Shown: positions 54,122-62,020 of the stretch, piece after piece
Numbering within the stretch: position 1 is the stretch's first letter
How the letters are laid out: each line of letters begins with the position of its first letter
NCBI GenBank assembly: GCA_041941305.1
Contig: JBGTQJ010000047.1
Coordinates: 1-64,000 of the forward strand
DNA from: JANSWP01 sp041941305
GTDB taxonomy: Bacteria > Bacteroidota > Bacteroidia > Chitinophagales > Saprospiraceae
Direction: 5' to 3'
Length of the DNA: 64,000 bases
Position numbers and translations under genes: made by a program
Notes under the pieces: generated by a model
Database searches by the model: none
Seen by the model: only the letters and a program-made list of their open reading frames with translations
Told to the model about the DNA's origin: nothing

Positions 54122-56104
54122 TCACACAAAAAGCGTAATGGTTTGCATCAGGTTCTGAAGCCACATCATGAATTTGGAAGCCATTTTTCTAGTGGGTGTC
54201 TTTTGAGTTTTGGTGCAAAGACTATTGTTAATAAAGTTTTTGTCCAAATAAATTTTTCGTTCTGGATCTATCTCTGCCCATTCAACTGTGGAAGTTCCTA
54301 TGTATTCCAGGGTCAATCGTCGATCTTTGCCATCCCATTTTTCCAATATCTCCTCTCCGTTTTCAAAATGGACCAAGATTTCCACTGGTAATTGAACTTC
54401 CTCCATCCGATCTACCAAAACTCTTGATAAGTATTGGGTTTCATTATTTGCTTCCTGATCGCCATTCAAGCATTCACCGTCAAAAAATCCGGCAGTTGGT
54501 GGTATTATTTGGTTAGAAATGGATGCTAGTTGATAATCACACAAACCAGAATTAAAATGCACTTGCTCGAAAAACCAATCCATGTTTTCACCAAATTCAT
54601 TCCCATGATTCTTTACTACGACTTCATTAACTACATTAATAAAATCCTGCCCACTGGGGTGCTTAAATTTCCACTTTTCAAAAAAGGTGCGCCAGATTTC
54701 ATCATTCGTTTGGTGCCCGACCAGTCCTTCCAGGGTTCTAAGCCAGACCGCAGTTTTGTTATAAGTGATTGAACGGTAACCATTTACTTTTGTATCCCAA
54801 CCAGTTTCGGCAGTAGGGGTGAGCTGGGGATTCCACATGGTGGTGTAACCAATTCTATTGTGTTCAATATTTCCTGCCCTGACTCCTAGGCAATTGAAAG
54901 TTGAAGTTTGATCTCCATAATAATGGTTCATTATTCTACCCTCCCAATAGGTGGTAAACCCTTCGTCCATCCAGGGCTCTTCCTGTTCATTGGTTGCCAC
55001 CATTTGCTGAAAGTATTGATGCGTAAATTCGTGAACAGTAAAAGTTTCAGATAGCAAGACATCGTCAGGGAAGATTCGGAGGTTAATGGCAGAAATAAAA
55101 GTTGGATACTCCATCGCCCCTGTAAACATACCGTGAAAGGGGACATCGACAATCGTCAAAGTCTGATATGGATATATTTCAAGGTATTTTTCAAAATACT
55201 CCAAGGAGTATTTAGCAACTGTCAGATACCGTTCTGCATATACTTCATGACCGGGGAAAGTCATTAATTTAAGATCCACATGTTTCCATTCATCCTCATA
55301 TACCAGGTAGTTTGGAGAAGCTGTCCATGCATAATCAATTACATCTTCGAGATAGAAAGTATGGGTTTTTGTGTCATCATTTTCAGTTACATTTTGTAAA
55401 GTACCAGATGCCCCTATAATATAATTTGAGGGTACCGTAATAGCTACTTTGTAATTTCCAAACTCTCCGTAATATTCGGTTTTTGGATGATATTGACGGC
55501 AATTCCACCCGCCGACTTTTGCATATCGCATACCGGCAGGTTCATACACACCGACTTTTGGGTACCATTGTGCCAAAAAGAAATAATCTCTGCTATACCC
55601 TGTACGGATCATCACTTTAGGAATTTTGACCGTGATGTCATAGGTCACCACTACTGAATCGTAGGGCATAATGGCGTTCGCCAAATCTACTTTCAGTACT
55701 GTCAAATCATACTCATTATCGTCATCAGGCTGGATATATTGAGATTTTAATGTATTTCCTTCCTTGTCTTTTATGTTGCTCATCTCGCTCCAGCCCCATA
55801 CACAATCATCCAAATCTTTACCATTGGGTCTTCTACCAAAATCAGCACTTTTCCAAAAGGTAGATTTTGAGTTTTTGAAAGCATTGTAGTACAAATGGAA
55901 ATGAAGATCGGTAATGGTATCACCTGAAGGATTTTTCCACAACAAAGTCGTTTTCCCATGGATCATCTTTTCTTCCGGATCCAAGGTGATGTCCATTTCA
56001 TAATTTGCGGTTCTTGCTGAAAGTGGAGAATCAAAGTATTTGTATTGCGAAAGAGCTTGCCAAGTGAGAAAGGTTATAAAAACAATAAAAGTGTATTTTT
56101 TCAT
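54122..56104 (-). CDS. Secreted M1 family metallopeptidase
   Basis: The 660-residue zinc aminopeptidase-like protein has a signal peptide (MKKYTFIVFITFLTWQALS). The N-terminal beta-domain contains YEMDITLDPEEKMIHGKTTLLWKNPS. The exopeptidase-type segment GAMEYPTFI (GxMEN-like) and the zinc site VHEFTHQYFQQ...PWMDEGFTTYWEGR (HExxH-18-E) follow. The catalytic Tyr region GYRSITYNKTAVWLRTLE completes the site. I use the ATG at 56104 rather than one 15 codons earlier. It probably digests peptides in the periplasm or at the cell surface. Confidence 0.92.
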   Translation of the reverse strand: MKKYTFIVFITFLTWQALSQYKYFDSPLSARTANYEMDITLDPEEKMIHGKTTLLWKNPSGDTITDLHFHLYYNAFKNSKSTFWKSADFGRRPNGKDLDDCVWGWSEMSNIKDKEGNTLKSQYIQPDDDNEYDLTVLKVDLANAIMPYDSVVVTYDITVKIPKVMIRTGYSRDYFFLAQWYPKVGVYEPAGMRYAKVGGWNCRQYHPKTEYYGEFGNYKVAITVPSNYIIGASGTLQNVTENDDTKTHTFYLEDVIDYAWTASPNYLVYEDEWKHVDLKLMTFPGHEVYAERYLTVAKYSLEYFEKYLEIYPYQTLTIVDVPFHGMFTGAMEYPTFISAINLRIFPDDVLLSETFTVHEFTHQYFQQMVATNEQEEPWMDEGFTTYWEGRIMNHYYGDQTSTFNCLGVRAGNIEHNRIGYTTMWNPQLTPTAETGWDTKVNGYRSITYNKTAVWLRTLEGLVGHQTNDEIWRTFFEKWKFKHPSGQDFINVVNEVVVKNHGNEFGENMDWFFEQVHFNSGLCDYQLASISNQIIPPTAGFFDGECLNGDQEANNETQYLSRVLVDRMEEVQLPVEILVHFENGEEILEKWDGKDRRLTLEYIGTSTVEWAEIDPERKIYLDKNFINNSLCTKTQKTPTRKMASKFMMWLQNLMQTITLFV

Positions 56105-56517
56105 ATCCAAAACTTGCCGTTTTTTTTGCGAAAGTAAGTGTTTCGTCAAAAACCATTTAAAAAAGAAATTGTTTGTGTTAATGTATTGGAAAAAATGACA
56201 TTAAAAAAACGAGGGCAATGGTTTTCCCGGGAAGCTTCTAAAAAAACATGCTTGATTGTAAACAAGAATTTATTAAAAGATAACAATCAGGTAATTTAAG
56301 TTGAAATCCGGCTAACTTTGTCCCCAGATTCGCGTATTTTTGCGCGAATTTTGAAAAAGTTGTAGTTTTCACAATTGTGATTGAAATATTTCGAGATTTC
56401 CTAACGTTTAGGAGACTGTTTTAAAAGCGCTTTTGCAATCGGTCATTTTTACGAAAAATCAAATAGGAATAATCAATTGCCGAAGGCCAACAATCACTTC
56501 ACTAAAAACCCGTGACT

Positions 56518-56685
56518 ATGAAAGTCAGAGTTCTGAGAAAAGCATTATTTTTAGTTGGATTCCTCGCTGCAGTTGCTTCCTTCACCTCCTGCAATAAGGG
56601 ATATGGCTGCCCCAATAACTTTAAAGTAGAGCAAGTAGTTGTAAAAGCTGCTCAAACTGCTGTTCAGGTAATGGTAAAAGAATAA
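56518..56685 (+). CDS. Small lipoprotein, 55 residues
   Basis: The frame encodes MKVRVLRKALFLVGFLAAVASFTSC, a full lipoprotein signal with lipobox FTSC (Cys at 25). A 30-residue tail NKGYGCPNNFKVEQVVVKAA... follows. It stops three bases before the ytxJ ATG, so they are almost certainly one operon. A hairpin ATTCGCG-tatttttg-CGCGAAT at 56328-56349 includes TATTTTTG, a possible TAnnTTTG promoter element. It was found by reading the gap; its function is unknown. Confidence 0.75.
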   Translation: MKVRVLRKALFLVGFLAAVASFTSCNKGYGCPNNFKVEQVVVKAAQTAVQVMVKE

Positions 56686-56688
56686 AAG

Positions 56689-57030
56689 ATGAATTGGCAT
56701 CCATTAACAAAAGTTTCCCAGCTTGACGAAATAATTGAACGCTCCAAAGAAGTGCCTTGTGCAATTTTCAAACACAGTACGCGATGCAGTATCAGTTCTA
56801 TGGCAAAATATCGATTGGAGGGTGATTGGGATTTTGAGACTACTGCCCTGGAACCTTATTTTTTGGATCTCATCACTTATCGCGAAGTTTCCAATGCTGT
56901 TGCTGAAAAGTTTTCTGTCTACCACGAATCGCCTCAAATATTACTTATCAAAGATGGTGAATGTACCTACGACGCTTCCCATTTAGACATTACCGTTGAT
57001 GAGTTGAAAGAATGTTACGCTGATATGTAA
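56689..57030 (+). CDS. ytxJ: Monothiol bacilliredoxin-like protein YtxJ
   Basis: The 113-residue thioredoxin-fold protein matches the bacillithiol-system protein YtxJ: WHPLTKVSQLDEIIERSKEVP, then the active site IFKHSTRCSISSMAKYRLE with a single Cys, and the cis-Pro region ESPQILLIKDGECTYDASH. Such proteins remove bacillithiol from thiolated proteins, which implies that the organism makes bacillithiol. It follows a small lipoprotein gene by three bases and precedes mnmD. Confidence 0.92.
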   Translation: MNWHPLTKVSQLDEIIERSKEVPCAIFKHSTRCSISSMAKYRLEGDWDFETTALEPYFLDLITYREVSNAVAEKFSVYHESPQILLIKDGECTYDASHLDITVDELKECYADM

Positions 57031-57083
57031 GGATTGGATATTAGGTATTGGGCATTTGATAAATTGATTGCAGTCTAGTTATA

Positions 57084-57800
57084 TTGGCCCACGAAAAATT
57101 AATTAATATTCAATACCAAATACCCACTTCTGTGCGAATTTTTGAGACTCAGGACGGTTCTCATTCCATTTTCTCCGAAAAATATGGGGTTTCCTACCAC
57201 TCAAAATATGGAGCGGTACAAGAAACACAACATGTCTTTATTGAGGCAGCGTTGAGACCTAAAGCTATTTTGCAAAAGGATATAGCGATCCTGGAAATTG
57301 GTTTTGGTACAGGATTAAATGCTTTTATGACTTATCTGGAAGCAAAGAAGTTCCTTTTAAATGTAAATTACACGGCAATTGAGGCCTATCCCATTTCTAT
57401 AGAGGAAGCTAAAACCCTCAATTATCCAAGTATCTTAAGAAAAGAAAATGAGGCACCTTTCTTCCTGAAAATGCATCAATCCGAATGGAATGTAAGCGTA
57501 CAAATGAATGAATTTTTCTCACTTGAGAAAAGAAAACAACTATTCCAGGAAATTGACTATCAGGATCTTTTTGACCTTATCTATTTTGATGCTTTTGCAC
57601 CGAATGCTCAACCTGAATTATGGGAAACTGAATTGATGACCCAAATGTATGATGCCTTGAAACCTGGAGGTGTTTTGGTGACTTATTGTGCAAAAGGTGC
57701 AGTAAAAAGAGTTATGAAAGGGGTTGGTTTTGAAGTAATAGCTATGAAAGGACCGCCAGGAAAAAGAGAAATGACTAAAGCGACTAAGCCTTATGCTTAA
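57084..57800 (+). CDS. mnmD: tRNA U34 methyltransferase domain protein MnmD
   Basis: The 238-residue protein is the stand-alone methyltransferase half of MnmC. It methylates nm5s2U34 to mnm5s2U34 in the wobble position of tRNAs using SAM. It has TQDGSHSIFSEKYGVSYHSKYGAVQETQHVFIEA at the N-terminus and SAM motif ILEIGFGTGLNAFMTYLEA. The catalytic Asp is in LIYFDAFAPNAQPELW, and the C-terminal sequence is GPPGKREMTKA. The start is a TTG at 57084; no ATG occurs before residue 77. It lies 53 bases after ytxJ. Confidence 0.93.
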   Translation: MAHEKLINIQYQIPTSVRIFETQDGSHSIFSEKYGVSYHSKYGAVQETQHVFIEAALRPKAILQKDIAILEIGFGTGLNAFMTYLEAKKFLLNVNYTAIEAYPISIEEAKTLNYPSILRKENEAPFFLKMHQSEWNVSVQMNEFFSLEKRKQLFQEIDYQDLFDLIYFDAFAPNAQPELWETELMTQMYDALKPGGVLVTYCAKGAVKRVMKGVGFEVIAMKGPPGKREMTKATKPYA

Positions 57801-58191
57801 TTAAAATGAAAATGACAATAAAAATGAAAACCCACCAGAATTAACTGCATTTAGGCAATTGCATAAAAAGCAGCTAAGCAGCATTATTAATTGAATCTTT
57901 TTATAAGATATGACTGAAAAGTGTTGTTTTTACGATGAAAACAGTCTGAATATCGAGAAAAAAAGGGGACTTATTTAAATGTTTTTTAATGTTTTTTAAG
58001 TAGTGTTTTTTATATGTGTTTTTAATTTTGTTTGTTTTTCAATAAGAAACACTTTATTAAAAATCATTTATTAAAAAAAAATATGTTACAAACTGAGTTT
58101 TTTGTCTTTGTTCTTATGTTTAAAAGATAGCATAATTGTATCATCAAAATTTATTAAGCCAGACTTTAATTAGAATGGCTTTTAAATCTGG

Positions 58192-58393
58192 ATATGTTCA
58201 TGGGATTATATCTTGAAATAGTAGGCGGCTCCAATTTTTAGTGACCGCTTGCTATTTCATGTTTTGAATAGCTGAGAATCCAGATACTCGCTGAATAATG
58301 TTTCAGCCCCTCAATCGAATATGTTCATGGGATTATAATTTGTTAATAGTAGAGCCGTGTCGTACTGTGTAAACGACGCGGCTTGCTATTTTT
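58192..58393 (+). repeat. Duplicated motif with variable hairpins, candidate small RNAs
   Basis: The 19-base block ATATGTTCATGGGATTATA occurs at 58192-58210 and 58319-58337. Each copy is followed by AATAGTAG, a hairpin of different sequence, then TTGCTATTT. In copy 1 GCGG (58225-58228) pairs with CCGC. In copy 2 AGCCGTGTCGT (58353-58363) pairs with ACGACGCGGCT with one mismatch. The flanking AATAG/CTATT pairs in both. Covarying stems with conserved flanks point to RNA, not peptide, function. The rest of 57801-58732 is AT-rich without a gene. Confidence 0.5.
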
Positions 58394-58732
58394 AGGAAGG
58401 TAAAGCAGCGTGTAAACAATCGTTTCATCGGTGTGTGGGTTTAGGTTAAAGGGAACAAAATAGAAACTTGCCACATACTAATACAAAGACAGTTTTTTTG
58501 AATTGTTAAAAGGGTTTTTGAAAAACATTTACGTTTTGATTTGATTATCAGCTTTTTATAATGGAATAATAAGAAGATTAGTCAAATTGAATTATCCGGT
58601 TTTTCACTGTAAACCAGATAAATATTCAAAAAAAGTGTATAAAATTTAAAAATCTTTAGACATTCTGCGCATAACTTGATAAATTGCGCTTGTTTTTGAA
58701 AACTATTGACAAAATAACCAAATGAACACATT

Positions 58733-58849
58733 ATGGAAGAATTTATCCTCGTGGCCATACTTTTCTGTGGCATCGTGCTCCTGAATAGTGAGCAACTCTC
58801 CAATTCCCAATCGCCCAATCCAAAGAAAAATAATTCCTTAAGTTCTTAA
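58733..58849 (+). CDS. Possible small membrane peptide, 38 residues
   Basis: The frame MEEFILVAILFCGIVLLNSEQ plus a polar Ser/Asn/Lys-rich tail would be a single-span membrane peptide. There is no clear promoter or ribosome site, and the region is otherwise gene-free, so this is only a candidate. Confidence 0.3.
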   Translation: MEEFILVAILFCGIVLLNSEQLSNSQSPNPKKNNSLSS

Positions 58850-59035
58850 TTTTCCCAGAACCTAAAGAAGTACTTAATGCTGGTATTTCTGCTATAACGA
58901 TAGTGTGACTTATCAGTATTTTGGCGATTAAGTTGATCGATTAGAAATCCTTTGAGCCTTCTACTTTGTAGAGGGCTTTTTAATTTAACGTGAGGTTTGA
59001 TTTTAATGAATTCATTTTCATGTATTTATCTTCAA

Positions 59036-59117
59036 AACCTGTTAGGTTGCATTAAGAAATAAGCTGGGCGGGTAAAAATCCTGGTAGTTCTTTTGCCTAA
59101 TTTCAACCTAACAGGTT
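59036..59117. repeat. BIME-like pair of inverted palindromic units (4)
   Basis: Arms AACCTGTTAGGTTG (59036-59049) and the exact complement (59104-59117) are 54 bases apart. Each arm is itself a mini-hairpin AACCT-gtt-AGGTT. Architecture matches the elements at 41268, 49281 and 50941, but the sequence is unrelated. Confidence 0.6.
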
Positions 59118-59200
59118 ATTCATAAATTAAATACCTGTTTTTAACTCAGATCTCACCTTAGTTTAAGGTAACTTCAACCAATATCTAGACTGTATTTTAT

Positions 59201-59240
59201 AAAAAAGAAAACCTCTTCAAGTTATTACACCTGAAGAGGT
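59201..59240 (-). terminator. Intrinsic terminator of the soluble slipin gene
   Basis: On the minus strand, ACCTCTTCA (59240-59232) pairs with TGAAGAGGT (59219-59211) and is followed by TTTTCTTTTTT. It lies 28 bases beyond the stop codon of the gene at 59268-60365. Confidence 0.85.
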
Positions 59241-59267
59241 CCCTAATCTACCTTTGGCATGCTTTAA

Positions 59268-60365
59268 TTATTTTTTGCTAACAAACATCTCTTTCAATTG
59301 CTCAAGAATTTGTCCACCTCCTGAAACGGAAATGCTATTGATCTTATCCGCAATTTTTTCAACATATTCCATTTCCTTCAACTTCCAAAGCATGGAATTG
59401 TCTTCCATCAATTTGGCAGTATTCAATAAGCTTCGAGTGGAAGCAGTCTCTTCCCGGCGCATAATGGTATTGGCTTGAGCTTTCTTTTCAGCAACCAAAA
59501 CTTGATTCATGATTTCCTTGACATCTCCTGGAAGGATAATATCCCGAATACCACAAGTAATGATTTCACATCCCATCGTTTTTACTTTTTCTGAAGCCAA
59601 TTCAATTACAAAAGCTTTGATGCTTTCCTTTTTTGCAAGCAATTCATCCAAAGTCAAAGTACCTACATATTCTCGAATAGACATTTGCATTACAAGATAA
59701 AGTTGTTTTGCTACATCTTTTGTTTCGATCAATGCTTTTACAATATCATTGACTTTGTAATGCAATTGGAAATTAATTCGAATGGCAGCTTTGTCCTTTG
59801 TCAAAATTTCCTGCCCAGATACTTCCATTTGTTGAGCCCTCAAATCTGTTTTCAAAATAGATATGGTATGCTCATTTTTCCAGAAGTCATAACGGCCTGG
59901 TACCAATTTGCGGACAAAATTGCCATCGACCATTAACAACCCTTCTTCATATGATTCAACAAAATAAGTGCGGATATAGAATGAATTGCCACTGTTGACA
60001 AACTTCTTCTCTACCTTTTTGGGAACTTCCAATTCATTCAAATCATAAGTTTCAAAGGTGTAATTAACAACACCTTTCCAGAAGGCATAGCGACCAGGAA
60101 CCAAAGTCCTGTAAAAATTGCCGTCTTTGAATACAAGGGTAATTTCATTGTCCTTTACGGTGACAATTTCCATAAGTGCATTCAGTTTCGAATTTTCCAA
60201 AAGGATATTCAAATCTACTGGAGGAATGAATTCTTTGGTTTCGTCGTAAACTTTAACAGTTTGATTCCAAATCCAATGGGTACCTCGTGTTAAAACTCCA
60301 ACGAAGTTGTTTTTCTCGAAAACCAATCCAACCTGGTGGGCATAAATTTTTACTCTCGTCAACAT
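59268..60365 (-). CDS. Soluble slipin / band 7 family protein
   Basis: The 365-residue protein from MLTRVKIYAHQVGLVFEKNNF has no membrane helix. It has two related beta-rich modules containing GNFYRTLVPGRYAFWKGV and GNFVRKLVPGRYDFWKNE. An SPFH domain follows (AIRINFQLHYKVNDIVKALIETKD, QMSIREYVGTLTLDELL), ending in the helical AEKKAQANTIMRREETASTRSLLNTAKLMED. This is the slipin group with an added N-terminal repeat found in many bacteria. It probably oligomerises on membranes or proteins. The upstream ATG at 60407 adds 14 unmatched residues, so I use 60365. A terminator follows at 59201-59240. Confidence 0.85.
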   Translation of the reverse strand: MLTRVKIYAHQVGLVFEKNNFVGVLTRGTHWIWNQTVKVYDETKEFIPPVDLNILLENSKLNALMEIVTVKDNEITLVFKDGNFYRTLVPGRYAFWKGVVNYTFETYDLNELEVPKKVEKKFVNSGNSFYIRTYFVESYEEGLLMVDGNFVRKLVPGRYDFWKNEHTISILKTDLRAQQMEVSGQEILTKDKAAIRINFQLHYKVNDIVKALIETKDVAKQLYLVMQMSIREYVGTLTLDELLAKKESIKAFVIELASEKVKTMGCEIITCGIRDIILPGDVKEIMNQVLVAEKKAQANTIMRREETASTRSLLNTAKLMEDNSMLWKLKEMEYVEKIADKINSISVSGGGQILEQLKEMFVSKK

Positions 60366-60786
60366 TTCTTTACGTGTTTTTATTATTAAATAATATATGA
60401 TTTTCAAAAAATCAGATTAGCAATAGCTCCTCATCCAAAATCAACGGAGCAATCATTGAGTTGGGTTTTAGCCTGAAAGTTCCAGATTCTTCCATTCATT
60501 AGCTTCAGAAAATGGGATTTCCCGAAGTTTAAGAATTTTCAAAAAAGGAAATAACAAGTAATCCTCCAGCGGTATCCTGAAAGCTGCTGGTTTCAATCGG
60601 ATTGCAATTTTTGATTTAACCCATTGGCTTTCAAATTTTCGTTGAAAAACCCATCGGAGTTCTCCAAAGGAGATCATTAAAAATCAAAAAATGCCGAGTC
60701 ACTTTTGCTAATCTGAAGGGTTGTTAAAATTAAGGAAGGTTGGAGCTTCCAAATTTTGCATAACTAAACTGGTTTCAAAGACCAGG

Positions 60787-60855
60787 TCTGTTGTTCTAGC
60801 CAACTGAACTATCCCGAGCTGTTTCAGGAAGAGGAATCGAACCTCTGCATACAGA
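60787..60855 (-). tRNA. tRNA-like sequence with halves in permuted order
   Basis: On the minus strand a tRNA 3' half (60855-60822) comes first: TCTGT, ATGC, T-arm AGAGG-TTCGATT-CCTCT, TCCTGAA, A. After three bases (CAG) a 5' half follows (60818-60787): CTCGGGA, TA, D-arm GTTC-AGTTGGCTA-GAAC, A, ACAGA. The halves pair with each other: acceptor CTCGGGA with TCCTGAA (6 of 7, one G-T) and anticodon stem ACAGA with TCTGT (5 of 5). D-loop A14, G18-G19 and A21 and T-loop TTCGA are canonical. No anticodon loop is intact; the outer flanks (CC-TGGT and ACCA-TTAA) could extend the stem. It is either a permuted tRNA or a relic of a tandem tRNA pair. Confidence 0.45.
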
Positions 60856-60985
60856 TTAATGGTGATTTCGCCTTTTGTAAAGATCAGCATATCGGGTATT
60901 ATTAGACCGACACTATGGCGCTATACAGAAACGCCTATCAGGTATCTTAAGCAAAAAACGCAACCCTCTTTTGTGCATGCGCACT

Positions 60986-61066
60986 ATTACATTGTGTAAA
61001 AAGTTTTTTAATGCTTAGCTCGTCGCGCTGCGCGCGACTCGAAAGAACTTTTATACACTGTACTAT
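60986..61066. repeat. Dispersed GC-rich hairpin element, copy C with flanking inverted arms
   Basis: The core 61016-61041 is identical (inverted) to 23439-23464. The flanks TATTACATTGTGTAAAAAGT (from 60986) and AACTTTTATACACTGTACTA (to 61065) are imperfect inverted repeats of each other. The whole is therefore an 80-bp MITE-like unit with AT-rich ends and a GC-rich hairpin centre. Confidence 0.75.
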
Positions 61067-61191
61067 ATTTTCAAAATTGAATAAGTCACTTTTGTAATTA
61101 CAGATTCATTAAATCAGAAATAGAAAAGGAAAGTTCCAGGAATGGATATTTTTTATAAAATTTAGAGAAAAGACTATAATATCCGATTTCC

Positions 61192-61308
61192 TCACCTAAC
61201 CCACCGATCACTCTTGGCAATTATCTTTTTGAGCACTTCAATATCCACATCTGCCAGGCTTTTAATATACGTACTTGATTTATTCCTGGCACCTCCTTTT
61301 CCCAAGGA
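61192..61308 (-). pseudogene. C-terminal remnant of a DUF1801-like protein
   Basis: The minus-strand frame ending at the TGA 61194-61192 encodes SLGKGGARNKSSTYIKSLADVDIEVLKKIIAKSDRWVR. It resembles the end of DUF1801 proteins (SLGKxxxGKSCLYIKxLxDVDxxVLxxII). The frame upstream runs into a G/C-rich CCTCC/GGAGG inverted repeat (about 61290-61345) and has no start, so only about 38 codons survive. The region 61067-61414 holds nothing else recognisable. Confidence 0.45.
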
Positions 61309-61414
61309 GACTCCTTCGGAGAGGAGGCTGGGAGGTCTGTGATGGCGTGTTTTTACAGAACGGTTTGACCCTTCCCGGTAGGGTGGTTAGGTTGTTGTTC
61401 ACAGCTTGAATTAA

Positions 61415-61900
61415 TTAAACCAGCTTCATCATCCTTTCCAAAATATGAAAAACAGCAGGGCAGTATCTCGCATTCACGGCATGTAAATGCAGGTTTTTTG
61501 AAAATTCATGGCTATCAGTATGAGGATATTCGCGGCAGGCTTTTGGTCGGAATTCATAAATCATACAATGATTATTGTCCATTAAAAAAGGACAGGGGGA
61601 GGTGTTCATGACGGTATCTCCATCTTCATCCTGAACCAAATATTGGGCTTTGAAAGCTGATTCTTTCATGCCCAAATGCCTGGCAATTCGAGCTGAATCC
61701 GTTTTGTTGACTATTGGTGGAATTGAGGTACAACAATTTGCACAATACAAACAGTCCAATTCAGAAAAAACAGTCTCATGCAGTTCATCACCCAATTCAT
61801 TTAAACTTTTGTTCTTTTCCCGTTTTAACTTTTGGATGAACTTTTTGTGTTTCTTTCTGGAGTTGGATCTACCTTGTTTCCATTCCTCAATTAATACCAT
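61415..61900 (-). CDS. YkgJ family cysteine cluster protein
   Basis: The 161-residue product from MVLIEEWKQGRSNSRKKHKKF has a Lys-rich N-terminal helix and the conserved Cys pattern of the YkgJ / zinc-or-iron-binding cluster family: LDCLYCANCCTSIPP, SPCPFLMDNNHCMIYEFRPKACREYP. It also has a late Cys (ARYCPAVF). It may bind an Fe-S cluster or zinc; no enzymatic role is proven for the family. The frame extends upstream to 62014 through a repeat (61929-61995), so I place the start at 61900. Confidence 0.82.
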   Translation of the reverse strand: MVLIEEWKQGRSNSRKKHKKFIQKLKREKNKSLNELGDELHETVFSELDCLYCANCCTSIPPIVNKTDSARIARHLGMKESAFKAQYLVQDEDGDTVMNTSPCPFLMDNNHCMIYEFRPKACREYPHTDSHEFSKNLHLHAVNARYCPAVFHILERMMKLV

Positions 61901-61928
61901 GAGTGCTTTTATTTTATTGCTCGGGTAT

Positions 61929-61995
61929 GCGGGTTTTCGGGTTGTTGGAGTGTTTTTGCCTAATCGCAAAGCCACCCCGACAACCCGCAACCCGC
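61929..61995. repeat. GC-rich imperfect inverted repeat; half-site also at 50012-50027
   Basis: GCGGGTTTTCGGGTTGTTGG (from 61929) pairs imperfectly with the complement at 61973-61995, which contains CACCCCGACAACCCGC. The same 16-mer occurs at 50012-50027 downstream of arsM as a single unit. This is another extragenic palindromic unit, here between the YkgJ-type and multicopper oxidase genes. Confidence 0.6.
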
Positions 61996-62020
61996 AACTG
62001 ACAATTTCCAGCAAGTCGAA

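Noticed and set aside
60468..60677. 69-codon leftward frame between the slipin and the tRNA-like sequence
   Set aside because: No recognisable motif or signal and no conservation evidence available; not supported as a gene.
60708..60890. A 60-codon leftward reading frame containing GIVQLARTT, at first sight similar to part of the neighbouring slipin
   Set aside because: GIVQLART is what a tRNA D-arm gives when translated; the DNA is tRNA-like, so the protein reading is spurious.
60856..60890. Hammerhead-like CTGAT...GAAA next to the tRNA-like sequence
   Set aside because: The invariant GA after CUGAN is missing, so the ribozyme core cannot form.
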